Below are positions 24,933 through 35,185 of a DNA stretch of 51,905 bases, piece after piece. Source of the DNA: Burkholderiaceae bacterium (lineage in GTDB: Bacteria; Pseudomonadota; Gammaproteobacteria; Burkholderiales; Burkholderiaceae_E); NCBI GenBank assembly GCA_024637395.1, contig JAGXFG010000035.1, positions 1 through 51,905 on the forward strand. Direction: 5' to 3'. The notes beneath the pieces were generated by a model. It saw nothing but the letters and a program-made list of their open reading frames with translations. It was not told the origin of the DNA and ran no database searches. Made by a program: the position numbers and the translations under genes. Every line of letters begins with the position of its first letter. The stretch's first letter is position 1.

Positions 24933-25045
24933 CTTAAGACGATACTCAGTCTGCGCCGGATTGTCGACAGCCGACTGGCGATCGGCTACCCCGGTGTCGC
25001 CGATCAAGCGCGTCGGAATTCAGAAAGAAAAATGGTAACGGCGGT

Positions 25046-26410
25046 CTAGGAGCTGCCGGGCGGGAACCTTACCTGGACGCTCAATCCCGGACCGCGCCGT
25101 CCCGGCAGTCCATCACCGAGCGTCACCGTTGCACCGTGGTGATCGGCGATCGACTTGACGATCGCCATTCCGAGACCGGTGCCGTCGATGGTCTTCTCCT
25201 CGGTCTGTGAACTGGCTGCACGGTAGAAGCGGTCAAAGACCCGCGGCCGCTCTTCGGGGGCGATCCCCGGTCCGTCATCGATTACCTCGAGAACGATCAT
25301 CCCGGAGTTTCGATCAGTGGCGAGCCGGACATCGACATGGCCGCCATGCCGGCTGTAGCGCAGGGCGTTATCGATCAGGTTGTTCAGCAGCACTTTCAGC
25401 TGGTCCGGATTGCCATCGAATGCGCCAACCTGGTGGGTCAGATCAGCCCCGAGATCGATGCCCTCGGACTGGGCCCGCAGGCTGAAATCGGCGACCACCG
25501 AGCGCACCAATTCAGTCAGATCGATGACGACGTCGGCGCTCACCACGGCTTCCGGATCAAGTCGCGAGAGCGCCAACAACTGCTCCACCTGTCGCGTGGC
25601 ACGTTCGATCCCGCCGTGCATGTCGGCCATCGCCGCTTCGCGCTCAGCCTCGTCATGCGCACTGCCGAGCAGGCGCAATTGAAGCCGCAAGGCGGTCAGT
25701 GGCGTGCGCAACTCGTGGGCGGCGTCGGCCGTGAACTGGCGCTGCGCTGCCAGTGCCTTGTTAAGGCGTTGCATCAAGGCGTTGATCGACTCGACCAGCG
25801 GTAGTATCTCCACCGGCAGATTGGCAACGTCGATTGCCTCCAGAGAAGTGGCGCTCCGCCGTTCGATCTCCTGCGAGGTCGCGGCCAGTGGCCGCAGGTG
25901 TTGATTGAGGGCGTAGGTGAGCACCGCCGATATCAGCAGCACGATCGCGACACTCGGGATGAGCATCTTGAGCGCGATATCGAAGGCGATTTCCTCCCGC
26001 TGTTCGAGGTCCTGGCCAGCCTGGAACAGCAGTCCATTGGCGCCCTCGTGGGTGTAGACCCGCCAGCGATGCTCGCCGACCGTGCGGGTGGCGTAACCGG
26101 TCGTGGGGGTGAACCATGAACCCGGATCGACGTGCCCTCCGGAGCTGTGAACCATGCGGCCATCCCTGGTCCAGACCTGGATCATCAGGGTCAACCCGTC
26201 CGGTGGCGGCGCGGCAGATTCGGCCGCCTCCGGCTCGTGGTGCTCGCCGTAGTGCAACATCGCGCTGAGCGCTACCTGGCGCAATTCGGCATCGTTGAGG
26301 TCGTTAATGCGCGCGAGCGTGTGCGCGTAGGTCGACATCGCCAGCAGCAGGGCCGCGAGCAACTGCCACGTGATCAGCCAGACCAGCAGGCTGATCCGAA
26401 TCGAACGCAT
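25046..26410 (-). CDS. Sensor histidine kinase (QseC/PmrB-like)
   Basis: 454 codons. Two membrane segments: residues about 7-28 and about 150-170, with a roughly 120-residue periplasmic sensor between (including GEHHEPEAAES, His/Glu-rich). HAMP-like linker, then the phosphoacceptor FTADAAHELRTPLTALRLQL, N-box LLNNLIDNALRYS, G1 VIDDGPGIAPEERPRVFDRFYRA and G2 GTGLGMAIVKSIADHHGA. It starts one base after the stop of the response regulator gene, with which it forms a pair. The His/Glu-rich sensor part could detect metal ions or pH; this is speculation. Confidence 0.93.
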   Translation of the reverse strand: MRSIRISLLVWLITWQLLAALLLAMSTYAHTLARINDLNDAELRQVALSAMLHYGEHHEPEAAESAAPPPDGLTLMIQVWTRDGRMVHSSGGHVDPGSWFTPTTGYATRTVGEHRWRVYTHEGANGLLFQAGQDLEQREEIAFDIALKMLIPSVAIVLLISAVLTYALNQHLRPLAATSQEIERRSATSLEAIDVANLPVEILPLVESINALMQRLNKALAAQRQFTADAAHELRTPLTALRLQLRLLGSAHDEAEREAAMADMHGGIERATRQVEQLLALSRLDPEAVVSADVVIDLTELVRSVVADFSLRAQSEGIDLGADLTHQVGAFDGNPDQLKVLLNNLIDNALRYSRHGGHVDVRLATDRNSGMIVLEVIDDGPGIAPEERPRVFDRFYRAASSQTEEKTIDGTGLGMAIVKSIADHHGATVTLGDGLPGRRGPGLSVQVRFPPGSS

Positions 26411-26411
26411 T

Positions 26412-27071
26412 TCAGCCTTCGGCGATTCGGTAGCCCACGCCGCGGATATTGCGCACCAGATCGGCGCCGATCTTGCGGCGCAGGTTGTGCAGGTGGACTT
26501 CGATCACGTTGCTCTCGATCTTGGTAGCGCCGCTGTAGACCGCCGCCTCGAGATCCATGCGCGAGAGCACCGCCCCGGGCTTGCGCATCAGCGCTTCGAG
26601 AATCATGAACTCGCGGGCCGACAGATCGACTGGTTCGCCGCGCAACTTCACGATATGCCCGGCGGGATCGAGCGTCAGGGCGCCGCATTCGAGTATCGGC
26701 GCGCCGCTGCCGGCGTGGCGCCGCAGCAGTGAGCGGATGCGGGCGATCAATTCGTCCAGGTCAAACGGCTTGAGCACATAGTCATCAGCCCCGGCATCGA
26801 GTCCGGCGATCCGGTCGGGGACCGCGTCGCGGGCGGTTACGATCATCACTGGAATGTGATTGCCGCTGGCGCGCAGATTCTTGAGAAGGTCCAGGCCATT
26901 GACTGCCGGCAGCCCCAAGTCGAGCAGCACCAGGTTGTAGGAGGTCTCGGCCAGCGATGCCAGGACGGTCTGTCCGCTCCGGGTCCAATCGACGGTAAAC
27001 CCTGCCGCCTTAAGGCCTTGCTGAACTGCCTTGCCAATCATCGAATCGTCTTCGACCAGGAGAATGCGCAT
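26412..27071 (-). CDS. OmpR-family response regulator (QseB/PmrA-like)
   Basis: 219 codons. Receiver domain with acidic EDD at 7-9, phosphorylated Asp51 in LLDLGLP, Thr in IVTARD and Lys in YVLKPFD. The C-terminal winged helix contains LSAREFMILEALMRKPGAVLSR and VIEVHLHNLRRKIGADLVRNIRGVGYR (in parts). It pairs with the kinase immediately downstream and is likely to control its own promoter and neighbours. A repeat resembling the PmrA box lies about 95 bases upstream of its start. Confidence 0.94.
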   Translation of the reverse strand: MRILLVEDDSMIGKAVQQGLKAAGFTVDWTRSGQTVLASLAETSYNLVLLDLGLPAVNGLDLLKNLRASGNHIPVMIVTARDAVPDRIAGLDAGADDYVLKPFDLDELIARIRSLLRRHAGSGAPILECGALTLDPAGHIVKLRGEPVDLSAREFMILEALMRKPGAVLSRMDLEAAVYSGATKIESNVIEVHLHNLRRKIGADLVRNIRGVGYRIAEG

Positions 27072-27163
27072 GTTCGTGTCCAGGTAGTCGCCTTAATCGG
27101 GGGGATGACGGCAAAATACCTCTGCGGCGTCATGGTTATCCTTAAGTGTAGCAGCCCGACGGC

Positions 27164-27180
27164 AATAAGGAAGCACTAAG
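27164..27180 (-). promoter_or_regulatory. Possible response-regulator binding repeat (PmrA/QseB box-like)
   Basis: On the minus strand CTTAGT, five bases, then CTTATT form a direct repeat with an 11-base period, each half one mismatch from the YTTAAK half-site of PmrA-type boxes. A third near-match, CTTAAG, lies about 20 bases nearer the regulator gene. It fits autoregulation of the two-component pair, but is a short motif and may be chance. Confidence 0.3.
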
Positions 27181-27235
27181 TTATACGTATTACCCCTAGT
27201 TTGCTGAAGATTTTCTGCCCCGATCTGGCTCGCCT

Positions 27236-27613
27236 TCATCCGGCCTGGCGGGCGATCAGCCAGACTCCGACCCCGATCAGGGCGATTCCGCCCCAGCCTC
27301 CCAGCGAGAGCGTCTCTCCCAGCCAGTAACGGGCGATCAGCGCATTGATGACGTAACCGATCGAAAGCATCGGGTACGCGACCGTGACCGGCACCCTGGT
27401 CAGTGCCGCGATCCACACCACCAGGCTGATGCCGTAAGCGGCGAAACCGAGCAGGAACGGCCATTGGGACAGTATTCGCGCCGCGGTATCGAGGGCGGCG
27501 CCGAGCGAGAAATCCAATTCCCCAACCCGGTTGGTGCCGAGCTTGAGCAGCGACTGCGCCAAAGCGTTGAGCACAACCCCGGTGAGGACGAGTCCAAAGC
27601 TGTATGCGTTCAT
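27236..27613 (-). CDS. Small four-span EamA/SMR-type transporter
   Basis: 125 codons from ATG 27613. Four membrane segments: GLVLTGVVLNALAQSLLK, FLLGFAAYGISLVVWIAAL, VAYPMLSIGYVINALIARYW and WGGIALIGVGVWLIAR. The text VTVAYPMLSIGYVINAL with WLGETLS resembles the ArnE/ArnF aminoarabinose flippase subunits and SMR drug exporters; the EmrE-type Glu in span 1 is not seen. It is divergent from kup, with 40 bases between starts. It is downstream of nothing obviously related, though a PmrA/QseB-like system lies next on the same strand. Specific substrate unknown. Confidence 0.75.
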   Translation of the reverse strand: MNAYSFGLVLTGVVLNALAQSLLKLGTNRVGELDFSLGAALDTAARILSQWPFLLGFAAYGISLVVWIAALTRVPVTVAYPMLSIGYVINALIARYWLGETLSLGGWGGIALIGVGVWLIARQAG

Positions 27614-27653
27614 GGTGCGCGCATTGTCGCGCATCTTGCTACACTTGCGCGCC

Positions 27654-29522
27654 ATGTCCGCCTCGAATACTTCACGGTCGGCACTGACTATCGCTGCCCT
27701 CGGCGTCGTTTACGGGGACATCGGGACCAGTCCACTTTATGCCTTCCGGTCGGTTTTCGACGGCGCTTTCGCCATCCCCGTGACCGAGGGGAACATCCTG
27801 GCGGCGCTCTCGATGATCTTCTGGTCGATCCTGATCATCGTTGCCGTCAAGTACGTAGTGGTCATGCTGCGTTTTGACCATCGCGGCGAGGGTGGGGTCC
27901 TGGCGCTGCTCTCGTTCGCGCTCGGGGCAGTGCGCACCAAGCCCAGATTGCGGTGGCTGATCACCGTGATGGGGGCGTTTGCCGCCTCGCTGTTCTACGG
28001 CGATGCCGTGATCACGCCGGCTATTTCGGTCCTGTCGGCGGTCGAGGGGATCGGCGTTGCGTCCCATGCGCTTGACCATTTCACGGTTCCCATTGCCCTG
28101 GTGATCCTGGTTGGCCTGTTCCTGGTGCAACGCCACGGTACCGGCAGCGTCGGGGTCCTGTTTGCGCCGGTGATGGTGCTCTGGTTTGCGGCACTTGCGG
28201 GCATGGGCGCGGTCAGCGTGGCGGAAACGCCTGAAGTCCTGGCTGCGTTGAGCCCGGTGCATGCGCTGACCTTCATCTTCGTCCACCCGGGCTGGGCGTT
28301 TGCGGCCGCCGGGGCGGTGTTCCTGTGCGTGACTGGCGCCGAGGCGCTCTATGCCGATATGGGCCATTTCGGCGCCGGGCCGGTGCGTACCGCCTGGTTC
28401 TCGATCGTCTTTCCGGCGCTGATCATCAACTACCTCGGGCAGGGCGCGCTGCTGCTGCGCGATCCGGCGGCCGCGCGCAACCCGTTCTACCTGCTGGCGC
28501 CGGAGTCGTTGCTGCTGCCGCTGATCGTGCTGGCTACCTGCGCCACGATCATCGCTTCGCAGGCAACCATTTCGGGGGCCTTTTCGGTCACCCAGCAGGC
28601 ATCTCGTCTCGACTTCCTCCCGCGCCTGCACGTCCTGCACACGTCGGATACGGCGCGCGGACAAATCTACATCCCGCTGGTCAACTGGATCCTGATGGTC
28701 GGCGTCGTGCTGCTGGTGCTGTCCTTTCGCAGTTCCGAAGGGCTGGCAGGCGCTTACGGGATCGCAGTGGCCGGCGATCTGCTGATCAGCAGCGTGATCA
28801 TGCTGATCGTGCTGCCAATGGCGCGACAACACGCGTTGCGCTGGCTTATCCCGCTGTTTATAGTTACGGCGACCATCGAGGCGCTCTATTTCAGCGCCAA
28901 CGCGTCGAAGTTCTTCAATGGCGGCTGGTTTCCGATCACGCTGGCGCTGGCGGTCTTTACGGTGCTGTCGACCTGGCGCCGCGGCACCGAAATCCTGCGG
29001 GCGCGCAAGATGGCCTCGCCCGCCGCCCGGGTGGAGTCTGGTCAGATCGACCTGTCGGGGATAACGCGGGTGCCGGGCGCGGCGATCTTTTTTGGCGCCA
29101 ACCCCAAGCGCTGCCCCAGCGCTTTCCTGCATAACCTCAAGCACAACCGGGTGATGCACGAGTTGACGGCCTTCGTGACCGTCTCATTCGACGACCAGCC
29201 AGTAGTGTCCGACGACGAGCGGGTCGAACTGTCGAAGAATGCCAATGGGATTGTCGAGATCGTGCTGCATTACGGTTTTCGCGAGGAGCCGGACGTGACC
29301 CAGGCGCTGCGGCTGGTGGCGCGGCGCGGGGTGCGTTTCGATCCTGATGAAACCTCGTTCTTCGCCAGCAAGCCGACCATCGTATCGGTCTCCCGGCGGG
29401 GCCTGTTTGGTTGGCGCCGCTCGTTGTTCGGCTGGATGTTGCGGGCCAATACCAGCGTGGCGCGTTACCTCAACCTGCCGCCCAATCGGGTGGTCGAGCT
29501 CGGCGCCCAGATCGGGATCTGA
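27654..29522 (+). CDS. kup: Potassium uptake protein Kup
   Basis: 622 codons from ATG 27654; the protein starts MSASNTSRSALTIAALGVV. The family signature ALGVVYGDIGTSPLYAFRS follows directly, with DHRGEGGVLAL, FYGDAVITPAISVLSAVEG and ALYADMGHFG. Twelve membrane segments and a C-terminal cytoplasmic domain of about 150 residues make a full-length KUP/HAK symporter that imports K+ with H+. An upstream in-frame extension runs through the divergent gene and is not used. Leader of the mRNA must be very short because the neighbouring start is 40 bases away. Confidence 0.95.
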   Translation: MSASNTSRSALTIAALGVVYGDIGTSPLYAFRSVFDGAFAIPVTEGNILAALSMIFWSILIIVAVKYVVVMLRFDHRGEGGVLALLSFALGAVRTKPRLRWLITVMGAFAASLFYGDAVITPAISVLSAVEGIGVASHALDHFTVPIALVILVGLFLVQRHGTGSVGVLFAPVMVLWFAALAGMGAVSVAETPEVLAALSPVHALTFIFVHPGWAFAAAGAVFLCVTGAEALYADMGHFGAGPVRTAWFSIVFPALIINYLGQGALLLRDPAAARNPFYLLAPESLLLPLIVLATCATIIASQATISGAFSVTQQASRLDFLPRLHVLHTSDTARGQIYIPLVNWILMVGVVLLVLSFRSSEGLAGAYGIAVAGDLLISSVIMLIVLPMARQHALRWLIPLFIVTATIEALYFSANASKFFNGGWFPITLALAVFTVLSTWRRGTEILRARKMASPAARVESGQIDLSGITRVPGAAIFFGANPKRCPSAFLHNLKHNRVMHELTAFVTVSFDDQPVVSDDERVELSKNANGIVEIVLHYGFREEPDVTQALRLVARRGVRFDPDETSFFASKPTIVSVSRRGLFGWRRSLFGWMLRANTSVARYLNLPPNRVVELGAQIGI

Positions 29523-29529
29523 GCGCCCG

Positions 29530-29572
29530 TAGAATATCGGCCTGGAATGCCCTGGTTATCGTCCGCCAGGGC
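29530..29572 (+). promoter_or_regulatory. parE leader: -10-like TAGAAT and hairpin
   Basis: TAGAAT (29530-29535) lies 62 bases before parE without a clear -35. It is followed by a hairpin with arms GCCCTGG (29549-29555) and CCAGGGC (29566-29572) and a 10-base loop. No T run follows, so the hairpin is a weak candidate for kup termination and might instead sit in the parE leader. AAGGA four bases before the parE ATG is the ribosome binding site. Confidence 0.3.
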
Positions 29573-29596
29573 GCGTGGCCATTGCCCGAAGGAACC

Positions 29597-31576
29597 ATGG
29601 CAACCAAGAGAAGCGAATACACCGAGTCATCGATCAAGGTGCTCAAGGGGCTGGAGCCGGTGCGCCAGCGCCCGGGGATGTACACCCGCACCGAGAACAC
29701 GCTGCACGTGTTCCAGGAAGTTCTCGACAATGCGGCCGACGAAGGGCTGGCGGGATATTGTTCGGTGATCGCGGTGACGTTGCACGCCGACGGCAGCGTT
29801 GCGGTCGAGGACGACGGTCGCGGCATTCCGGTTGGACTGCACCCGGAGGAGAAGCTCCCGGTGGTCGAGATCGTGTTTACACGCCTGCATGCGGGCGGCA
29901 AGTTCGACAAGACCGCGGGCGGCGCCTACAGCTTTTCCGGCGGCCTGCATGGTGTGGGGGTATCGGTAACCAACGCGCTTTCGAGCCGGTTCGAAGTCAC
30001 GGTCTGGCGCGACGGCGCGGTGCACAAGATCGCGTTTTCCGATGGCGAGGTGGTGGCGCCACTGTCATCAAAGCCGATCGGGCGCGGCGAGCGCCGCACC
30101 GGAACCATGGTGCGCTTTCTGCCGAACCCGAAATACTTCGATGTGCCGACCCTGCCGATGGGCGAATTGCTCCATCTGCTGCGCTCGAAGGCGGTGCTGC
30201 TGCCGGGTTTGCGGGTCACGTTCAGGGATGAGAAGAACGATCGCACTCAGGAGTGGCAATACGATGAGGGGCTGCGCGGCTACCTGGCCGAGAGCCTGGT
30301 CCAGCAGGGAGCAGATGAGCCGCTGATCCCGTTCTTCGAGGGTGCGCAAGAGATCGGGACGGGCCACGACACCTTCGCCGAGGGCGAGGGGGCGGCCTGG
30401 GTGGTGGCGTGGACCGAGAGCGGAACGCCGGTGCGCGAGTCCTACGTCAACCTGATCCCGACCAGGGCCGGTGGCACCCACGAGTCGGGACTGAGGGATG
30501 GCCTGTTCGTCGCGGTCAAGGGGTTCATCGAATTGCACGGCCTGCAACCCAAGGGCGTCAAACTGCTGCCCGAGGACGTGTTTGCGCGGGCCAGCTTCGT
30601 GCTCTCGACCCGGGTGCTCGATCCGCAGTTCCAGGGGCAGATCAAGGAGCGGCTCAACTCCCGCGACGCGGTGCGGCTGGTATCGTCGCTGGCGCGAGCG
30701 CCGCTGGAACTGTGGCTCAGCCAGCACGTCGACCATGGCAAGCGGCTCGCCGAGCTGGTGATCAGGCAGGCGCAGGCGCGCAGCCGCGCGACCCAGAAGG
30801 TGGAGAAGCGCAAGAGTTCGGGAGTGGCGGTGCTGCCCGGCAAGCTCACCGACTGCGAGTCATCAGACACCAGCCGCAACGAACTGTTCCTGGTCGAGGG
30901 CGACTCCGCCGGCGGTTCGGCCAAGCTGGGCCGCGACAAGGAGTTCCAGGCGATCCTGCCGCTGCGCGGCAAGGTGCTCAACAGCTGGGAGGTCGATCCG
31001 GACCGGCTGTTCGCGAACAACGAAATCCATAATATCGCGGTGGCGATCGGAGTCGACCCCCACGGCCCGACTGACAGCCCCGACCTGACGGGCTTGCGCT
31101 ACGGCCGGATCTGCATCCTGTCGGACGCCGACGTCGATGGCTCGCATATCCAGGTGCTGCTGCTGACGCTGTTCCTGCGCCACTTTCCCCGGCTGATCGA
31201 ACAGGGACACCTGTACATCGCACGGCCACCGCTCTATCGCGTCGATCTTCCGGCACAGGGCAAGCGACCGCTGCGCAAGATCTATTGCCTGGACGATGGT
31301 GAGTTGCGCCACGTCGAGGACAAACTGCGCCAGGAGGGTGTGCGTGAGGGTAGCTGGACCCTGTCGCGGTTCAAGGGTCTGGGAGAAATGAACGCCGAAC
31401 AGTTGTGGGAGACGACGATGAATCCGGATACCAGGCGGATGTTGCCGGTGGAATTCGGAAAGCTCGCGCGCAGCGCAACCGAACAGTGCTTCACGATGCT
31501 GATGGGCCGCAACGAGGCGGCGGCAAGACGCGCATGGCTCGAGCGCCGCGGCAACGAAGCCGAGGTCGACGTATGA
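29597..31576 (+). CDS. parE: DNA topoisomerase IV subunit B
   Basis: 659 codons from ATG 29597 (AAGGA upstream). GHKL ATPase motifs: [29 protein letters not shown], and [21 protein letters not shown] part: [45 protein letters not shown]. The C-terminal [18 protein letters not shown] is typical. It pairs with ParC, whose gene overlaps it by ATGA. ParE rather than GyrB because the length is about 650 and GyrB-specific insertions are absent. It supplies ATPase and strand-passage gate for chromosome decatenation. Confidence 0.95.
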   Translation: MATKRSEYTESSIKVLKGLEPVRQRPGMYTRTENTLHVFQEVLDNAADEGLAGYCSVIAVTLHADGSVAVEDDGRGIPVGLHPEEKLPVVEIVFTRLHAGGKFDKTAGGAYSFSGGLHGVGVSVTNALSSRFEVTVWRDGAVHKIAFSDGEVVAPLSSKPIGRGERRTGTMVRFLPNPKYFDVPTLPMGELLHLLRSKAVLLPGLRVTFRDEKNDRTQEWQYDEGLRGYLAESLVQQGADEPLIPFFEGAQEIGTGHDTFAEGEGAAWVVAWTESGTPVRESYVNLIPTRAGGTHESGLRDGLFVAVKGFIELHGLQPKGVKLLPEDVFARASFVLSTRVLDPQFQGQIKERLNSRDAVRLVSSLARAPLELWLSQHVDHGKRLAELVIRQAQARSRATQKVEKRKSSGVAVLPGKLTDCESSDTSRNELFLVEGDSAGGSAKLGRDKEFQAILPLRGKVLNSWEVDPDRLFANNEIHNIAVAIGVDPHGPTDSPDLTGLRYGRICILSDADVDGSHIQVLLLTLFLRHFPRLIEQGHLYIARPPLYRVDLPAQGKRPLRKIYCLDDGELRHVEDKLRQEGVREGSWTLSRFKGLGEMNAEQLWETTMNPDTRRMLPVEFGKLARSATEQCFTMLMGRNEAAARRAWLERRGNEAEVDV

Positions 31577-34101
31577 GCCCGAGACTGCGGCGGCGGCGCC
31601 CAATCCTGCCCGAGCGCGACCTGTTCGAAGCGCTCGAGGAAGCGCCCGCACCGGACGTGGCCCCGGTAGTGCCGGAGCCGGAGCCGGAGCCAGAGCCAGA
31701 GCGTTTGCCGGAGCCAGTTACGGCGGCGGCCAGCGCGGCGCCGCAGCCGCCGGCACCGGGCCCCTCGGCGCCTGAGCTCCCGCCGCAGGCGCCTGCGGCC
31801 GGTGGTGGGGGCAATGACGATGACGCGATCACGCTGGCCGAATTTGCCGAACGGGCCTATCTCGACTATGCGGTCTCGGTCGTCAAGGGGCGCGCGCTGC
31901 CTGATGTGTGCGACGGACAGAAGCCGGTGCAGCGCCGGATCCTCTACGCGATGAACGAAATGGGACTGGGGCCGACGGCCAAACCAGTCAAGGCGGCGCG
32001 GGTGGTGGGCGACGTGCTCGGCAAGTTCCATCCCCATGGCGATGTCGCCGCCTATGAGGCGCTGGTGCGCATGGCCCAGGACTTCACGCTGCGCTACCCG
32101 CTGGTCGACGGTCATGGCAACTTCGGGTCCCGCGACGGTGACGGGCCGGCGGCGATGCGCTACACCGAAGCGCGCCTGACGCGCTACGCGCAGTTGCTGC
32201 TCGACGAGATCGACGAGGGCACGGTCGATCTGGTGCCCAACTACGATGGCTCGACCCGGGAGCCGACCCAATTGCCCGCGCGGTTGCCGATGGTGCTCCT
32301 GAACGGCGCATCGGGGATCGCGGTCGGGCTCGCTACCGAGATTCCGCCCCATAACCTCGGCGAGGTCGCGGCCGCCGCGGTGGCGCTGCTGCGCGACCAG
32401 AAGGCCGGGCTGGACGAGGTGCTGACTCACTTGCCAGGGCCGGACTTCCCGGGCGGCGGGCAGATCATCAGCGCGGCGGGCGAATTGCGCGAGATCTACG
32501 CCGGCGGGCGCGGCAGCATCAAGGTGCGTGCGCGCTACCTGGTGGAGGATCTGGCGCGCGGGCAGTGGCAGCTGGTAGTGACCGAATTGCCGCATGGCGT
32601 CTCGGCCCAGAAGGTGCTCGAAGAAATCGAGGAGCTGACCAACCCGAAGGTCCGCGCGGGCAAGAAATCGCTGAGCCCGGAGCAACAACAGCTGCGCCAG
32701 GTGATGCTCTCAGTGCTCGATGCGGTGCGCGACGAATCGGGCAAGGATGCCCGCGTGCGGCTGGTCTTTGAGCCCAAGACTTCGCGCATCGCCGTCGATG
32801 AACTGCGCGACGCGCTGCTGGCCCACACCAGCCTGGAAAGCAACGTCTCGGTGAACCTGGTCAGTGTCGGCCGGGACGGGCGGCCCGGCCAGAAGGGCGT
32901 GGTCGAGATGCTGCGCGAGTGGGGCGAGTTCCGCATCGACACTGTCACCCGGCGGACCCGCCACCGCCTGGCCCGGACCAGCGACCGGATCCACGTGCTC
33001 GAAGGCCGGCAGCTGGTGCTGCTGAACATCGATGAGGTGATCGCGATCATCCGCGAGTCCGACGAGCCAGGTCCCGCGCTGATGGCGCGTTTTGGCCTGA
33101 GCGAGCGCCAGGCCGAGGACATCCTCGACATCAGGCTGCGCCAGCTCGCTCGGCTCGAAGCCTTGCGCATCGAGCGCGAACTGGCGGAGTTGCGCACCCG
33201 CCAGCAGGGGCTCGAGGCGTTGCTGGCGAGTCCGGCGGCAATGCGTCGTCAGGTGATTCGCGAAATCGAAGCCGACGTCAAGCTCTACGGCGATCAGCGG
33301 CGCACCCTGATCGAGGAGGCGCAGCGCACGAGCACCGGGGTGCGGGTAGTCGAGGAACCGGTCACTGTGGTGGTTTCGGAAACCGGCTGGGTGCGCTCCC
33401 GCCAGGGTCATGGTCACGACACCGCCCAATTCACCTTCAAGGCCGGCGACGCTTTCGACGGCGCCTATGAGGTGATGAGCACCGATCAGCTGTTCGCGAT
33501 CTCGAATTCCGGGCGGGTGTTCTCGGTGCCGGTCGCGCAGTTGCCGTCAGCGCGCGGCGACGGGGCCCCGGTGACCAGTCTCATCGAACTCGAGCCGGGC
33601 ACGCGGCTGTCCCGGGTGTTTGCCGCGCATGTCGACCGCGCAGTGCTCGTGGCGCTGCGCGGCGGCAATGGTTTCGTGTGTCGCGCGGGCGACCTGGTGG
33701 GACGCAACCGCCAGGGGAAGGCCTTCGTGACGCTGGAGCAGGGCGACGAAGTGCTGCGTCCGGCACTGTTCGACAGCGCTCTGGACCGGGTGTTGTGCGT
33801 CTCGGAAGGTGGCCGCGCGCTGACCTTCGCGCTGGCCGACGTGAAGGTGCTCCGGAACGGCGGTCGCGGTGTCATCCTGATGGCACAGGCCGCGGGAGAC
33901 GGCCTGGCGCAGGCGATCGTCCATGGCGCGGCTGGTGTCGAAATTGAAGGCGCCGGGCGCGGCGGCAAGGAGATCGCGCGCAGTTTCAGCGCGGCCGTGC
34001 TGGACGCCTACTCAGGGGTGCGGGCGCGCAAGGGCCGTCTGCTCGAGCCGCGGATTCGCGATGCGCGCGTCAAGCTCGCTCCGGGTGGGGACAATGCCTG
34101 A
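31573..34101 (+). CDS. parC: DNA topoisomerase IV subunit A with long acidic/proline-rich N-terminal extension
   Basis: 842 codons from ATG 31573. Residues 1-85 precede the normal family start ([17 protein letters not shown]) and consist of [10 protein letters not shown], then Ala/Pro/Glu-rich text including an EP repeat; usual ParC has under 10 residues here. The breakage domain follows with GKFHPHGD, active-site Tyr197 in [11 protein letters not shown] and the QPTK-like GDVLGKF region. The quinolone-contact position equivalent to E. coli Ser80 is Val158 ([11 protein letters not shown]), while the Glu84 equivalent is kept (Glu162). The C-terminal beta-pinwheel is present. It forms topoisomerase IV with ParE. 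An alternative start inside the extension is possible, but the ATGA overlap with parE supports 31573. Confidence 0.93.
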   Translation: MSPRLRRRRPILPERDLFEALEEAPAPDVAPVVPEPEPEPEPERLPEPVTAAASAAPQPPAPGPSAPELPPQAPAAGGGGNDDDAITLAEFAERAYLDYAVSVVKGRALPDVCDGQKPVQRRILYAMNEMGLGPTAKPVKAARVVGDVLGKFHPHGDVAAYEALVRMAQDFTLRYPLVDGHGNFGSRDGDGPAAMRYTEARLTRYAQLLLDEIDEGTVDLVPNYDGSTREPTQLPARLPMVLLNGASGIAVGLATEIPPHNLGEVAAAAVALLRDQKAGLDEVLTHLPGPDFPGGGQIISAAGELREIYAGGRGSIKVRARYLVEDLARGQWQLVVTELPHGVSAQKVLEEIEELTNPKVRAGKKSLSPEQQQLRQVMLSVLDAVRDESGKDARVRLVFEPKTSRIAVDELRDALLAHTSLESNVSVNLVSVGRDGRPGQKGVVEMLREWGEFRIDTVTRRTRHRLARTSDRIHVLEGRQLVLLNIDEVIAIIRESDEPGPALMARFGLSERQAEDILDIRLRQLARLEALRIERELAELRTRQQGLEALLASPAAMRRQVIREIEADVKLYGDQRRTLIEEAQRTSTGVRVVEEPVTVVVSETGWVRSRQGHGHDTAQFTFKAGDAFDGAYEVMSTDQLFAISNSGRVFSVPVAQLPSARGDGAPVTSLIELEPGTRLSRVFAAHVDRAVLVALRGGNGFVCRAGDLVGRNRQGKAFVTLEQGDEVLRPALFDSALDRVLCVSEGGRALTFALADVKVLRNGGRGVILMAQAAGDGLAQAIVHGAAGVEIEGAGRGGKEIARSFSAAVLDAYSGVRARKGRLLEPRIRDARVKLAPGGDNA
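31675..31698 (+). repeat. Hexanucleotide tandem repeat in parC coding an EP stretch
   Basis: Two GAGCCG units followed by two GAGCCA units encode a Pro-Glu repeat in the N-terminal extension of ParC. Slippage here could change repeat number without breaking the frame. Confidence 0.6.
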
Positions 34102-35185
34102 GGCAGCGGCAGCACCGGTACTGTTCGAGACCCGCCCGGCAGGGGGCGCGCGGGTGGTCGGTTTCGCGCGGCTCAATCGTCCCCGCCAGCTGAACGCCCT
34201 CACGCTGGAGATGTGCGAATTGCTGTTCGCCCAACTGCGCACCTGGGCTTCGGACGATGCGGTCGCCGCGGTGGTGCTCGAGGGCGCCGGCGAGCGCGGG
34301 TTCTGTGCCGGCGGCGACGTCGCCGCGGTGATCCGCGCGGTGAGCGCGGGCGGGTCGCAGCGCTTTGTCTATGGCGATGCGTTCTTCGAAACCGAATACC
34401 GGCTCGACTACCTGATTCACAACTATCCCAAGGCGCTGGTTTCGTTCGCTCACGGGGTGTGCATGGGCGGTGGCGTCGGACTGAGTGTCGGGGCAAGCCA
34501 TCGGATCGTCGGCGATCGGGCGCGCATCGCGATGCCGGAGATCCACATCGGGATGTTTCCCGACGTCGGCGGCGGCTTCTTCCTGAACCGGGTCCCGGGC
34601 GGGGCGGGCGTGGTGATGGCTCTCACCGGGATGAACATCAACGAAGCCGATGCGTTGTTTGCCGGCCTGGCGGACTACTTCATTCCCGACGAGGGTCGGG
34701 CGGATTTCGTCGCGCGCCTCCTGGAACTGCCCTGGACGGGCGAAGCGGCGGCCGATCGCGCGCAGCTTACGCACCTGTGCCTGGCTCAACACCGCCGCTA
34801 TCGGGCCGGGCTGCCGGAGTCGAACCTGCGCCAGTACTTCGATGCGATTCGGTTCATTGCCGCCCAGCCCGATGTGGCCGGGGTTCGCGACGCCTTGCTG
34901 GCCGCGGCCGCCGAGGATGACTACTTCCGCGTCCCGGCCGACAACCTGGCCAACGGCTCGCCCACCGCGGCCCACGTCAGCTTCGAATACCTGCGCCGCT
35001 CGCGGCAGCTCTCGCTCGCGCAGGTGCTGGCCCTCGACCTGGCGCTCGCCACCCGGATGCAGCGCGGCAGCGACTTCATCGAAGGGGTGCGCGCGCTGCT
35101 CATCGACAAGGACCGTGCACCGCGCTGGTCACCGGAACGTTTCGACGAGGTCGATCCGGAGATCATTGCCTGGCACTTCACCTGA
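34094..35185 (+). CDS. Enoyl-CoA hydratase/3-hydroxyisobutyryl-CoA hydrolase family protein
   Basis: 363 codons from ATG 34094, overlapping the parC end by eight bases. Crotonase fold: [30 protein letters not shown] (oxyanion-hole region), [20 protein letters not shown] and [21 protein letters not shown]. The [13 protein letters not shown] pattern and length of about 360 are those of 3-hydroxyisobutyryl-CoA hydrolase, an enzyme of valine breakdown, more than of short enoyl-CoA hydratases. No other valine-pathway genes are in the window, so the role is by family. Its end overlaps the convergent EamA transporter gene by eight bases. Confidence 0.85.
   Translation: MPEAAAAPVLFETRPAGGARVVGFARLNRPRQLNALTLEMCELLFAQLRTWASDDAVAAVVLEGAGERGFCAGGDVAAVIRAVSAGGSQRFVYGDAFFETEYRLDYLIHNYPKALVSFAHGVCMGGGVGLSVGASHRIVGDRARIAMPEIHIGMFPDVGGGFFLNRVPGGAGVVMALTGMNINEADALFAGLADYFIPDEGRADFVARLLELPWTGEAAADRAQLTHLCLAQHRRYRAGLPESNLRQYFDAIRFIAAQPDVAGVRDALLAAAAEDDYFRVPADNLANGSPTAAHVSFEYLRRSRQLSLAQVLALDLALATRMQRGSDFIEGVRALLIDKDRAPRWSPERFDEVDPEIIAWHFT

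Noticed and set aside
27672-29159. Open frame of 495 codons on the minus strand inside kup
   Set aside because: Low-complexity, highly charged product; kup is full length on the plus strand with clear signature.
31675-31698. Repeat in parC as part of a CRISPR or mobile element
   Set aside because: Only four short units inside a coding frame, no spacers and no flanking repeats.
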